Of a DNA stretch of 10,733 nucleotides, positions 4,447-10,733 are shown in pieces; the first letter of the stretch is position 1; every line of letters begins with the position of its first letter. The notes under the pieces were generated by a model that saw nothing but the letters and a program-made list of their open reading frames with translations, ran no database searches and was not told where the DNA came from. Both the position numbers and the translations under genes were made by a program. Origin of the DNA: an uncultured Bacilli bacterium (lineage in GTDB: Bacteria; Bacillota_I; Bacilli_A; RF39; UBA660); the NCBI GenBank assembly GCA_947584105.1, contig CANPWK010000027.1, positions 1 to 10,733 on the forward strand, read 5' to 3'.

Positions 4447-7053
4447 TTATACACCATCTTTTATTCCTTTTTTTCGAATAAATATCTTTCTTAACCAATC
4501 AAATGGTATTACAGTAAATGCACATAAAATCATGATTTCAAACTCTTTTAAAGTTAAACCAGCTGTTCTAAAAACACTTCCTCCATAATAAATTAATATT
4601 ATTTGGATAATAATAATTAATGTAATAATAAATATAAATATTTTATTTTTTAAAATATTAGCTAAAATGTTAAATCTATGTGTTCTAGCATTAAAACTAT
4701 TAAATATATCTATAAAAATAAATAAGCCAAAAAATGCTGTGTATAAATATTTATTATTGATATCACTTCTAAAAAATGAAGCTATAAATGGTAGTTTTAA
4801 AAATAAAATACAGATAAATGATGAATATAAACCAGTTACTAATATTTGATTAATCATATATTTGTTTATAATAGGTTCGCTTTTTAACTTTGGTTTTTCT
4901 TGCATATACTCAATTAATGGTGGTTCAAATGAAAAGGCTAATCCAGCTAAAGTATCCATAACCATATTTATCCATAACATTTGAATAACTGTAATAGGCA
5001 TTTCAATACCTATAAATGGACCTATAATTGATATTCCCAAAGCACACATATTAATAGTAAGTTGAACTATTATAAATTTACGAATACTTTTAAAAATAGT
5101 TCTACCAAATAGTATTGCTTTAGATATTGATAGAAAATTATCATCTAAAATAACTATATCACTAGCCTCTTTGGCCACTTCTGTTCCACTTCCCATTCCA
5201 AAACCTACATCAGCTCTTTTTAAGGCTGGGGCATCATTTACACCATCACCTGTCATTCCTACAACTAATTTAGCTTCTTGACTAACTTTAATTAATCTAC
5301 TTTTATCAGTAGGCAAACTTCTAGCAACTACTTTTAATCTTGGTAATATTTGTTTTAATTCTTCATCAGTTAGTTTGTTTAATTCATCACTAGTTAATAC
5401 TAATCCATCATTAGATAAAATCCCTACTTCTTTAGCTATGTTTGTTGCTGTATCTTTATTATCACCAGTAATCATTATTGTATTTATATGAGCATCTTGT
5501 ACTAATTTAACTCCTCTTTTTGCTTCTTTTCTAATTTCATCTTTAATAAGAATTAATCCTACTAAAGTTAAATTATTAAATATTTCTGGATTATTAGATT
5601 CACTAGTTGCTAATAACAAAACTCTTATTCCCTTATTAGTATTTTCCTTGATTACTTTTTTAATACTATCTTTATTTAATTTATAAATACTATCATTGTA
5701 ATAATAATTACTACAATGATCTATCAATATTTCAGGAGCACCTTTTATTAAATTTATTTTTTTACCTTTATGCTTTATTGTCGTTATAGCATATTTATTT
5801 TTACTATTAAATGGATACGTTTTAATTTTTTCATAATTAACTTCTATAGGTTTAAAAAATTTCAATAATGCTCTATCTGTTATATTACCTCCAATAATTT
5901 TATTTCCATCATAACTACTATCATTATTAGCTAAACAACTCATTTTAACTAAATCATATATCTTAGATTTTTCTAATTCTTTTTCATTGGAATATTTCTT
6001 TAAATTGCCACTAATAAATTCTATAACTTCTAATTTACCTTTAGTTAAAGTTCCAGTTTTATCAGTAAATAAAATATTAATATTTCCTGATGTTTCTATT
6101 CCTACCAATTTTCTTACTAATACATTATTTTTTAACATTCTTTTCATATTAGAAGATAAAACTAAAGTAATCATCATAGGTAATCCTTCTGGTACTGCAA
6201 CAATTATCACAGTTACACATAAGGTTAGTGCATATAATATATGTCCAGAAATAACTGGAAAATTAGTAACTGTTTCTTTAATCAAATTAATATCAAAATT
6301 ATTATTAATAAATATCACTGAAAAAAGATAAGAAATAAATACTAATATAGCACCTATATATCCAATCTTACTAATAAAATTAGCTAATTCTCTTAATCTT
6401 ATTTTTAAAGGAGTATCTGGTTTTTTGCTTTGTAATTCAAGTGATAATTTTCCATAAAAAGTATCATCTCCAACTTTAGTAACCTTCATTAGTGCATGAT
6501 TATTATATACAACCGTTCCCATATAGACTATATTTTTATCTAAAGGTTTATTAATATTTAATATAGCTTCTTTATTAATTTCTTTAGTTTCTCCATTTAA
6601 ACTTGACTCATCAACACTTATATTTCCTTTAACAATAACACCATCTGCAGGTATTTTATCGCCTTGTTCTAAACATACTATATCATTTACAACTACATCC
6701 GATACATTTATTTCTTGTTTTTTACCATTTCTAATTACTCGACATTTAACTAAAGCTGCATCTTCTTGTAATTTTTCAAAAGCCTTTTCACTTCCATATT
6801 CTGATATAGTAGAAATAAGAGAAGCCATCAATATTGCTATTACAATACCTATCGTTTCATACCAATCGAAATTTTTAAAAAGAAACACTATTTTTAAAGC
6901 CAAAGCTATTAATAATATTTTAATAATAGGATCACTAAATGTAATTAATAGTTTTTTGAAAAACGAATCTTTTTTTGTTTTGGTTAAAATATTTTTACCA
7001 TATTTTTCTTGATTTTCTGCTACTTGTTGAGTAGTAAGTCCTTTTAAATTCAT
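4447..7053 (-). CDS. Calcium-transporting P-type ATPase, P2B (PMCA-like)
   Basis: The protein is 868 aa from the ATG at 7051-7053. I chose this start because GGAGG stands just upstream with normal spacing; the frame is open for 20 more codons (to 7113), but those have no ribosome binding site. It pumps Ca2+ out of the cytoplasm at the expense of ATP. Visible landmarks, numbered from this start: N-terminal cation-ATPase domain (LKGLTTQQVAENQEKYG); actuator loop SLNGET near 152-156, where the usual motif is TGES; PEGLP at 288-292 in transmembrane segment 4; phosphorylation motif DKTGT with D331; GAPE near 438; TGDN at 529; TGDGVND at 601-607; and LWINMVMD in segment 6, with N696 and D700. The N-x3-D of segment 6 and the VPEGLP of segment 4 are typical of plasma-membrane type (P2B) calcium pumps. 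Four hydrophobic segments follow to the end. No calmodulin-type tail is present, as expected in a bacterium. The lipoprotein gene lies 47 bases downstream. Confidence 0.93.
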   Translation of the reverse strand: MNLKGLTTQQVAENQEKYGKNILTKTKKDSFFKKLLITFSDPIIKILLIALALKIVFLFKNFDWYETIGIVIAILMASLISTISEYGSEKAFEKLQEDAALVKCRVIRNGKKQEINVSDVVVNDIVCLEQGDKIPADGVIVKGNISVDESSLNGETKEINKEAILNINKPLDKNIVYMGTVVYNNHALMKVTKVGDDTFYGKLSLELQSKKPDTPLKIRLRELANFISKIGYIGAILVFISYLFSVIFINNNFDINLIKETVTNFPVISGHILYALTLCVTVIIVAVPEGLPMMITLVLSSNMKRMLKNNVLVRKLVGIETSGNINILFTDKTGTLTKGKLEVIEFISGNLKKYSNEKELEKSKIYDLVKMSCLANNDSSYDGNKIIGGNITDRALLKFFKPIEVNYEKIKTYPFNSKNKYAITTIKHKGKKINLIKGAPEILIDHCSNYYYNDSIYKLNKDSIKKVIKENTNKGIRVLLLATSESNNPEIFNNLTLVGLILIKDEIRKEAKRGVKLVQDAHINTIMITGDNKDTATNIAKEVGILSNDGLVLTSDELNKLTDEELKQILPRLKVVARSLPTDKSRLIKVSQEAKLVVGMTGDGVNDAPALKRADVGFGMGSGTEVAKEASDIVILDDNFLSISKAILFGRTIFKSIRKFIIVQLTINMCALGISIIGPFIGIEMPITVIQMLWINMVMDTLAGLAFSFEPPLIEYMQEKPKLKSEPIINKYMINQILVTGLYSSFICILFLKLPFIASFFRSDINNKYLYTAFFGLFIFIDIFNSFNARTHRFNILANILKNKIFIFIITLIIIIQIILIYYGGSVFRTAGLTLKEFEIMILCAFTVIPFDWLRKIFIRKKGIKDGV

Positions 7054-7068
7054 AAATCCTCCTATCAA

Positions 7069-7074
7069 ATTATA
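7069..7074 (-). promoter_or_regulatory. -10 box candidate for the calcium ATPase gene
   Basis: A perfect TATAAT on the minus strand lies between the glucosaminidase terminator and the ATPase ribosome binding site. The hexamer 17 bases upstream (CTTCTA) is a poor -35. The leader would be about 10 bases. Confidence 0.35.
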
Positions 7075-7111
7075 TGGAAATATAATCTTAATAGAAGATT
7101 TTCTATACGAC

Positions 7112-7136
7112 AAAAAAAGCTTAATAATTAAGCTTT
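7112..7136 (-). terminator. Strong terminator containing the glucosaminidase stop codon
   Basis: On the minus strand a perfect 9-bp stem AAAGCTTAA/TTAAGCTTT (arms 7128-7136 and 7116-7124) with a 3-base loop runs into a T-tract reaching 7112. The stop codon TAA of the glucosaminidase gene (7128-7130) is the inner end of the first arm. Confidence 0.85.
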
Positions 7137-7742
7137 CTTTATTTTAGTTATATATGAATTAACTTTTCTAGTCCAACTACCAGATTCAGCATATCTAGGA
7201 CCTATTGTTTCAGCAGTTGTTAAACCTTTACTATAATAATTTTTATATAAATTATCAATAAAAGCTTTTATTCCATCATCTAATGTTGGAAATGCAGCAT
7301 AAGCACCACAACCTGATCCTTTTTGACCACCTACATTATGACAAGTATTAACCATTTTACTACAAGTAGATGAACATCCAGTTTCTAATAAAATAATTGC
7401 AGTAGCTAAATAAGGATCTACTCCTTTTTCTAAAGAATATGATGCAACTAAATTACCTTTTCCAGACATAGTTGACTTAAAAACTCTATTTAATTTATCA
7501 GATAATTGTTCAATTGTCATATTATCATAAACAATAACTGGTCTAGAATCAATATATTCTTTTATCTCTTGATTTTTATATTTATCTAAAGCATTTTCAC
7601 TATTTTCTAATATATTAGCAGCAGCTTTTACATCTTTTTTATCTACCTTAATAGTTATATTACTTTTAATTATGACTACTAAGGCAATAACTAATATATC
7701 AGTTATAGCTAAGCATATACTTATATTTCTCTTTAAAGTCAC
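7128..7742 (-). CDS. Membrane-anchored glucosaminidase-type peptidoglycan hydrolase (lysozyme-like fold)
   Basis: The product is 204 aa from the GTG at 7740-7742. An earlier in-frame GTG (7749-7751) is part of the GAGGTG ribosome binding site itself, so the second GTG, 6 bases after it, is the better start. Numbered from that start, residues about 7-26 are a hydrophobic signal anchor (ICLAITDILVIALVVII), residues 30-80 a Lys/Glu-rich linker, and residues 95-204 a glucosaminidase domain of the FlgJ/LytG/Atl type. It contains GVDPYLATAIILLETGC with the likely catalytic Glu at 120, then HNVGGQKGSGCGAYAAFPTLDDGIKAFIDNL, which is the usual 'N-x-G-lK ... F-x-s-x-x-dgI' core, and the closing AESGSW. 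It should cut the glycan backbone outside the cell during wall growth or separation. Four Cys in the domain (123, 127, 134, 145) could form disulfides. It has its own promoter and a strong terminator. Confidence 0.88.
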   Translation of the reverse strand: MTLKRNISICLAITDILVIALVVIIKSNITIKVDKKDVKAAANILENSENALDKYKNQEIKEYIDSRPVIVYDNMTIEQLSDKLNRVFKSTMSGKGNLVASYSLEKGVDPYLATAIILLETGCSSTCSKMVNTCHNVGGQKGSGCGAYAAFPTLDDGIKAFIDNLYKNYYSKGLTTAETIGPRYAESGSWTRKVNSYITKIKKA

Positions 7743-7758
7743 TATATTCACCTCGAAT

Positions 7759-7772
7759 AAATAGAACTATTT
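7759..7772. promoter_or_regulatory. Palindrome in the glucosaminidase leader
   Basis: AAATAG and CTATTT form a perfect 6-bp inverted repeat with a 2-base centre, located between the -10 box and the ribosome binding site. It could be a repressor site at the transcription start. The 2-base loop makes an RNA hairpin unlikely. AT-rich chance palindromes of this size do occur. Confidence 0.25.
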
Positions 7773-7774
7773 AC

Positions 7775-7804
7775 ATGTTATCATAGCAATCGTACTTTTG
7801 TCAA
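7775..7804 (-). promoter_or_regulatory. Sigma-A promoter of the glucosaminidase gene
   Basis: A perfect -35 TTGACA (7799-7804) is separated by 18 bases from TAACAT (7775-7780), which is preceded by TGA, giving an extended -10. The start site would be near 7768, with a leader of about 25 bases. Confidence 0.75.
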
Positions 7805-7817
7805 ATTAGTATTAAAT

Positions 7818-7848
7818 AAAAAAAGAAAGTATAATTGTTTCCTTTTTT
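7818..7848 (-). terminator. Terminator after the GGGtGRT gene
   Basis: On the minus strand an A-rich arm with GGAAA pairs with TTTCT (one G-U pair) across a 9-base loop and extends through A-T pairs into a run of seven T's at 7818-7824. It closes the Fe-S scaffold/GGGtGRT operon a few bases after the stop codon. The long A/T flanks mean it may work in both directions. Confidence 0.6.
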
Positions 7849-7853
7849 ATTTA

Positions 7854-8852
7854 TTATTTTACGTGTTCTTCTATTGAAACAGCGACTTTAACTGTTGCTC
7901 CTACCATTGGGTTATTGCCCATACCAACAAATCCCATCATTTCAACATGAGCTGGTACTGATGATGATCCAGCAAATTGAGCATCACTATGCATTCTGCC
8001 CATCGTATCTGTCATACCATATGAAGATGGACCAGCAGCCATATTATCAGGATGTAAAGTTCTACCTGTTCCACCACCGGATGCTACTGAAAAATATTTC
8101 TTACCATTTTCTATACATTCTTTTTTGTATGTCCCAGCAACTGGATGTTGAAAACGTGTTGGGTTAGTAGAATTACCTGTGATAGAAACATCAACTCCCT
8201 CTAAATGCATAATAGCTACACCTTCTTTAACATCATTAGCACCATAGCATTTAACTTGACTTCTATCACCCTTAGAATAAGGAATTTCTCTAATTACTTT
8301 AAGTTTATTATTATAAAAATCATATTCAGTCTCAACATAAGTAAAACCATTTATACGTGAAATAATTTGAGCTGCATCTTTACCTAATCCATTTAAAATA
8401 ACTTTAAGTGGCTCTTTTCTAACCTTATTAGCTGATGCGGCAATACCAATAGCTCCTTCAGCAGCAGCAAACGATTCATGACCTGCTAGAAAAGCAAAGC
8501 ATTTTGTATTTTCATCGAGTAACATACTAGCTAAGTTTCCATGGCCAATACCAACTTTACGTTCTTCAGCAACACTTCCTTCTAAGCAAAATGCCTGTAG
8601 TCCTTCTCCTATAGCCTTAGCTGCTTCACTTGCTTTAGTTATTCCTTTTTTAATAGCAATTGCAGCTCCTAATGTATATGCCCAAGCGGCATCTTCAAAA
8701 CAAATAGTCTGAATACTTTTGACAATTTCATAAGGATTAAATCCACAATCTGTACATATTTTTAAAGCACTTTTCAAATCTTTAATGTTATATTTTTCTA
8801 AAGTTTTATTTATTTTATCTATTCTTCTATCATAATTTTCAAAAAGTTCCAT
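7854..8852 (-). CDS. GGGtGRT-family protein (function unknown), partner of the NifU-like scaffold
   Basis: This 332-aa protein carries the family signature GGGTGRT at residues 259-265 within FSVASGGGTGRTLHPDNMAAGP, and belongs to the family named for it (PF14057, as I recall). The sequence is Gly/Ala-rich, soluble and without signal peptide or membrane segment. Other conserved-looking blocks are GIGHGNLASMLLDE (101-114), FLAGHESFAAAEGAIGIAA (121-139) and the C-terminal MVGATVKVAVSIEEH. Family members are found in anaerobic bacteria and archaea next to a NifU/IscU-like scaffold gene, and the same order is seen here: only 9 bases separate the scaffold stop codon from this start, with GGAGG overlapping the end of the TAG stop. 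A joint role in iron-sulfur or redox metabolism is inferred from the neighbourhood; the biochemical activity is not known to me. The gene is intact, in contrast to its partner. Confidence 0.88.
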   Translation of the reverse strand: MELFENYDRRIDKINKTLEKYNIKDLKSALKICTDCGFNPYEIVKSIQTICFEDAAWAYTLGAAIAIKKGITKASEAAKAIGEGLQAFCLEGSVAEERKVGIGHGNLASMLLDENTKCFAFLAGHESFAAAEGAIGIAASANKVRKEPLKVILNGLGKDAAQIISRINGFTYVETEYDFYNNKLKVIREIPYSKGDRSQVKCYGANDVKEGVAIMHLEGVDVSITGNSTNPTRFQHPVAGTYKKECIENGKKYFSVASGGGTGRTLHPDNMAAGPSSYGMTDTMGRMHSDAQFAGSSSVPAHVEMMGFVGMGNNPMVGATVKVAVSIEEHVK

Positions 8853-8861
8853 ATATACCTC

Positions 8862-9218
8862 CTACATCTTTCGTGGATCTATTTTTTTAGTAGCTTCATC
8901 AAATCTACCATACTTTCCACTAGCCTTTTCTATTGCTTCAAAAGGATCAATACCATCTTTAATATTATCCATCATTTTCCCTAAATTAACATATTTGTAA
9001 CCAATTATGTTATCATTCTCATCTAAGCCGATTTCTACAATATATCCCTCAGCTAATTCTAAATATCTGGCTCCTTTAGAATTAGTAGAATAAATTGTTC
9101 CTACCTGACTACGATGACCTTTACCTAAATCCTCTAACCCTGATCCAATAGCTAGTCCATTTTCAGAAAAAGCAGATTGACTTCTACCGTAAACTATTTG
9201 CAAAAATAATTCTCTCAT
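8862..9218 (-). CDS. NifU/IscU-like Fe-S scaffold, C-terminal half (frame-shifted from the N-terminal half)
   Basis: This frame encodes 118 aa from the ATG at 9216-9218 (MRELFLQIVYGRSQSAFSEN...). It continues the same protein family as the upstream half: residues up to about 60 carry GLEDLGKGHRSQVGTIYSTN, and the end reads YGRFDEATKKIDPRK, typical of scaffold proteins paired with GGGtGRT genes. The ATG overlaps the TGA stop of the first half as ATGA, a classic arrangement for translational coupling; the only local ribosome binding site is a poor GGA 8 bases upstream. The frame is also open for 20 codons before this ATG, but that stretch overlaps the first half in the wrong frame and is meaningless. 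Either it is the tail of a broken gene or a separately started subunit. It is followed by the GGGtGRT gene after 9 bases. Confidence 0.7.
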   Translation of the reverse strand: MRELFLQIVYGRSQSAFSENGLAIGSGLEDLGKGHRSQVGTIYSTNSKGARYLELAEGYIVEIGLDENDNIIGYKYVNLGKMMDNIKDGIDPFEAIEKASGKYGRFDEATKKIDPRKM

Positions 9219-9505
9219 AGAGTTTTTCCAACTAATATTTCTCCTGCCATTGCAGCTGAATGTGTCATACCAGAACATCCTATAGTTTCCACTAAAGCTT
9301 CTTCAATAATGCCATTTTTTATGTTTAATGTTAGCTTACAAGCACCTTGTTGAGGAGCACACCAACCAATGCCATGCGTAAGTCCAGAAATATCCTTAAT
9401 TTCTTTAGCCTCTACCCATTTACCTTCCTCAGGTATAGGAGCTGGGCCATGACTTACTCCTTTATTTACTTTACACATTTTTTCTACTTCATTTGTATAA
9501 ATCAT
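9215..9505 (-). CDS. NifU/IscU-like Fe-S scaffold, N-terminal half
   Basis: The 96-aa product starts at an ATG with GAGGTG 5 bases upstream. It has the beginning of a NifU_N/IscU fold: W48-C49-APQQGA-C56 occupies the place of the first Cys region, and GCSGMTHSAAMAGEILVGKT (76-95) contains the second conserved Cys (C77) and its following helix, like GC-x-aaiasSs in IscU. These cysteines would bind the nascent Fe-S cluster. The frame stops at TGA right after GKTL, where I recall intact homologues continuing through roughly 15-20 further residues, including another Cys, before the MRELFLQ block now found in the other frame. The loss of 3n+1 bases would explain both the missing residues and the frame change. 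A run of five A's (GGAAAAAC) just before the break also allows a -1 slip into the second frame. I cannot tell from one sequence whether this is a broken gene or a real two-piece scaffold. Confidence 0.75.
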   Translation of the reverse strand: MIYTNEVEKMCKVNKGVSHGPAPIPEEGKWVEAKEIKDISGLTHGIGWCAPQQGACKLTLNIKNGIIEEALVETIGCSGMTHSAAMAGEILVGKTL

Positions 9506-9530
9506 AACTACACCTCATCTATATATTTAT

Positions 9531-9536
9531 ATTATA
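9531..9536 (-). promoter_or_regulatory. -10 box for the Fe-S scaffold/GGGtGRT operon
   Basis: TATAAT on the minus strand stands 25 bases before the scaffold start codon and just behind the terminator of the preceding gene. The -35 position falls in the T-tract of that terminator (TTTTTT), so the -35 match is poor. Confidence 0.45.
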
Positions 9537-9550
9537 CTACTTTAAATAAT

Positions 9551-9575
9551 AAAAAAAAACTATTTTTACATAGTT
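9551..9575 (-). terminator. Terminator of the two-gene unit 9580-10706
   Basis: On the minus strand a perfect 6-bp stem AACTAT/ATAGTT (arms 9570-9575 and 9558-9563) with a 6-base loop leads into a run of nine T's counting from the arm end. It starts 5 bases after the stop codon of the 94-aa gene. Confidence 0.7.
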
Positions 9576-9579
9576 CTTA

Positions 9580-9864
9580 CTATATTAAATTTTCCATAGT
9601 TTTTCCAATAATATCTTCAAGCATATTAATATAAACAAATATTCCTTCTAAAAAGTCATCTTCACTAACATTTTCCTTATTTAAATCTAATAATTCTTTA
9701 TTTACTAATAAGTCATTATTCAATCCTTTTATTGCAGAAATTTGTTGAAATAAAACTATTATATGCTTTAACTTCTCTATAATTTCACTTCTTTTTTGTT
9801 CAATATTTAATTGTGTATATTTGCTTATATATTCATTATAACTATTTTCTAATTCTTTTTCCAT
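9580..9864 (-). CDS. 94-aa helical protein of unknown function
   Basis: I do not recognise this protein. It is small, charged and predicted by eye to be almost wholly alpha-helical: residues 1-50 and 60-94 have the heptad-like spacing of Leu/Ile (IIEKLKHIIVLFQQISAI; GIFVYINMLEDII) expected of a short coiled coil or helical hairpin. There is no signal peptide, Cys, His cluster or helix-turn-helix that I can see. It lies 26 bases downstream of the 271-aa gene with an AAAGG ribosome binding site, and the pair is closed by a terminator, so the two proteins probably work together. It could be a small subunit or chaperone of the larger protein; that is a guess from position only. Confidence 0.65.
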   Translation of the reverse strand: MEKELENSYNEYISKYTQLNIEQKRSEIIEKLKHIIVLFQQISAIKGLNNDLLVNKELLDLNKENVSEDDFLEGIFVYINMLEDIIGKTMENLI

Positions 9865-9890
9865 AACTTTAACCTTTCAATTATTCAAAA

Positions 9891-10706
9891 TCATAACTTT
9901 CTAGTTATATCTGTCTCTTCCTCATTTGAATCTATTTCTCGTTGATATTTAGCACTTATTGAATCAATGGATCTAAATTGTTTCAGAGGATCAGTAATTC
10001 CTAAATAAGGTCCATCTCCAATTGGTCGCACTTCAATTGCATTAAAACTTCCATAGTTTATACGTGCTTCTTGCAGTTTTTTATATTCACCATTTACTTT
10101 AGCCATTAATTTGCCAAATCTACTTTTCTGTTCATAATTATATTTTGCTTGTTCATAACTTTCTTTAGCATTTGAATAATCATTTACATATTTAGGAAAT
10201 GCTTTCTTATCTTTTACAATAACACTTTTTACTTCTTTTGCTTTTTCACCAATTTCAGGTAAAATTGCTGGAGCTAAATACCCTTGAAAATACACTTTTT
10301 TATCAGCATCATAAAATTTAATTATAGTATCTAAACTTTGTTCAAGTGATTCTAACTCACGTAATAATTTAGGCTCATTTAAACTCAAATTTTTTTGACT
10401 ATTAAGCAATTTGTTTCTTTGATCTATAATTTCACTAATTATATAACCTAAGTATCTATTAAATAATCTTTGTTCTGGTACCCATACTTGTTCATTTCCA
10501 GACCACATATACTTTTGATCTGTTGTAGTTTGTTCTACAAATTTATAAAGATTCCAAAAAGATCCCTCGCTAAAAGAAGTTATTGTATAGTCATGTTTGC
10601 CAATAGGTGCATAGCCAAAATAACGAAATTCATCTTTTCTTTGTTCTTGAAAATCAAATAAACCATCAACATTCTTTACTTCTTCTGCTTGATAATTTTT
10701 ATTCAT
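9891..10706 (-). CDS. 271-aa soluble protein of unknown family, with a central coiled coil
   Basis: I cannot assign a family. The start is certain, with AGGAGG 4 bases upstream of the ATG. Residues 25-85 are aromatic-rich (FRYFGYAPIGKHDYTI; GSFWNLYKFVEQ; MWSGNEQVWVPEQRLFNRYL). Residues 88-135 and 155-215 are long charged helices likely to form coiled coils (LNEPKLLRELESLEQSLDTI; NAKESYEQAKYNYEQKSRFG). Residues 220-245 hold a Gly/Pro-containing conserved-looking segment (EVRPIGDGPYLGITDPLKQF), and the C-terminal 25 residues are acidic and probably disordered. There is no signal peptide or membrane segment, so it should be cytosolic. It is first in a two-gene unit with the 94-aa protein. Any promoter lies beyond the right edge of the window. 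Confidence 0.75.
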   Translation of the reverse strand: MNKNYQAEEVKNVDGLFDFQEQRKDEFRYFGYAPIGKHDYTITSFSEGSFWNLYKFVEQTTTDQKYMWSGNEQVWVPEQRLFNRYLGYIISEIIDQRNKLLNSQKNLSLNEPKLLRELESLEQSLDTIIKFYDADKKVYFQGYLAPAILPEIGEKAKEVKSVIVKDKKAFPKYVNDYSNAKESYEQAKYNYEQKSRFGKLMAKVNGEYKKLQEARINYGSFNAIEVRPIGDGPYLGITDPLKQFRSIDSISAKYQREIDSNEEETDITRKL

Positions 10707-10733
10707 AAAACCTCCTAAAATTTCTATTTTATT

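Noticed and set aside
5987..6331. 114-aa plus-strand frame
   Set aside because: It is fully antisense within the calcium ATPase, across conserved motifs including DKTGT and PEGLP; no promoter or ribosome binding site is seen.
7054..7113. Twenty-codon N-terminal extension of the calcium ATPase
   Set aside because: The extension has no ribosome binding site, overlaps the region expected to hold the promoter, and the internal ATG at 7051-7053 has an ideal GGAGG.
7895..8167. 90-aa plus-strand frame
   Set aside because: It is antisense to the most conserved part of the GGGtGRT gene, with no translation signal.
9215..9217. TGA read as Trp (Mycoplasma code) joining the two scaffold halves
   Set aside because: Reading through in frame gives WENYFCK and then TAG, not the MRELFLQ continuation; genes here use TGG for Trp.
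9219..9278. Upstream ATG for the C-terminal scaffold frame
   Set aside because: It would translate the conserved Cys region of the first half in the wrong frame, giving a sequence unlike any scaffold; the ATG at 9216-9218 begins exactly at the homologous MRELFLQ block.
1..10733. tRNA, rRNA or CRISPR arrays
   Set aside because: I found no cloverleaf-like or regularly spaced repeat segments; gaps between genes are short and explained by terminators, promoters and the amidase remnant.

Overview
The window is very AT-rich DNA from a low-GC Gram-positive bacterium (Bacillota). This is suggested by strong AGGAGG-type ribosome binding sites, Gram-positive style sigma-A promoters, short hairpin plus T-tract terminators, and an N-terminal lipobox on a small lipoprotein. 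The code is the standard one: Trp is read from TGG and TGA does not rescue any broken frame. An anaerobic, gut-type Firmicute or RF39/Mollicutes-like lineage would fit the GGGtGRT/NifU-like pair, but that is inference. Every supported gene lies on the minus strand, so transcription runs from high to low coordinates.

Reading in the direction of transcription: (a) 10706-9580 holds two unrecognised genes, a 271-aa soluble protein and a 94-aa helical protein, closed by a terminator. (b) 9505-7854 holds an Fe-S scaffold (NifU/IscU-like) gene that is split in two by a frame change at an ATGA overlap, followed closely by a GGGtGRT-family gene and a terminator. (c) 7742-7128 holds a membrane-anchored glucosaminidase with a clear promoter, and a terminator that contains its stop codon. 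(d) 7053-3845 holds a P2B (PMCA-like) calcium ATPase and a small lipoprotein. (e) 3793-2873 holds an Abi_2-family gene broken by one in-frame TAA just before its HEPN-like RNLCAH motif. (f) 2697-1816 holds a zinc-type CDF exporter with its own promoter.

(g) The left end, 1752-1, looks like mobile-element territory. It has the first codons of a cell-wall amidase gene, cut off just after its DPGH motif. Next comes a tight two-gene unit: a 56-aa single-pass membrane peptide and a 433-aa protein of unknown family. The window ends in what looks like the first 16 codons of a MobV-type relaxase.

The two-gene unit is the best candidate for an undescribed system. The C-terminal tail of the membrane peptide and the N-terminal tail of the large protein carry the same short pattern, N-K-I-x2-I-x2-S-x-I-x2-I-x-Q, written with largely different codons. 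This arrangement (small membrane effector with a C-terminal motif, partner with the matching N-terminal motif) resembles amyloid-signalling pairs of the HET-s/BASS type, and suggests a defence or cell-suicide module carried as cargo. The function is inferred; only the motif match and gene layout are seen directly.
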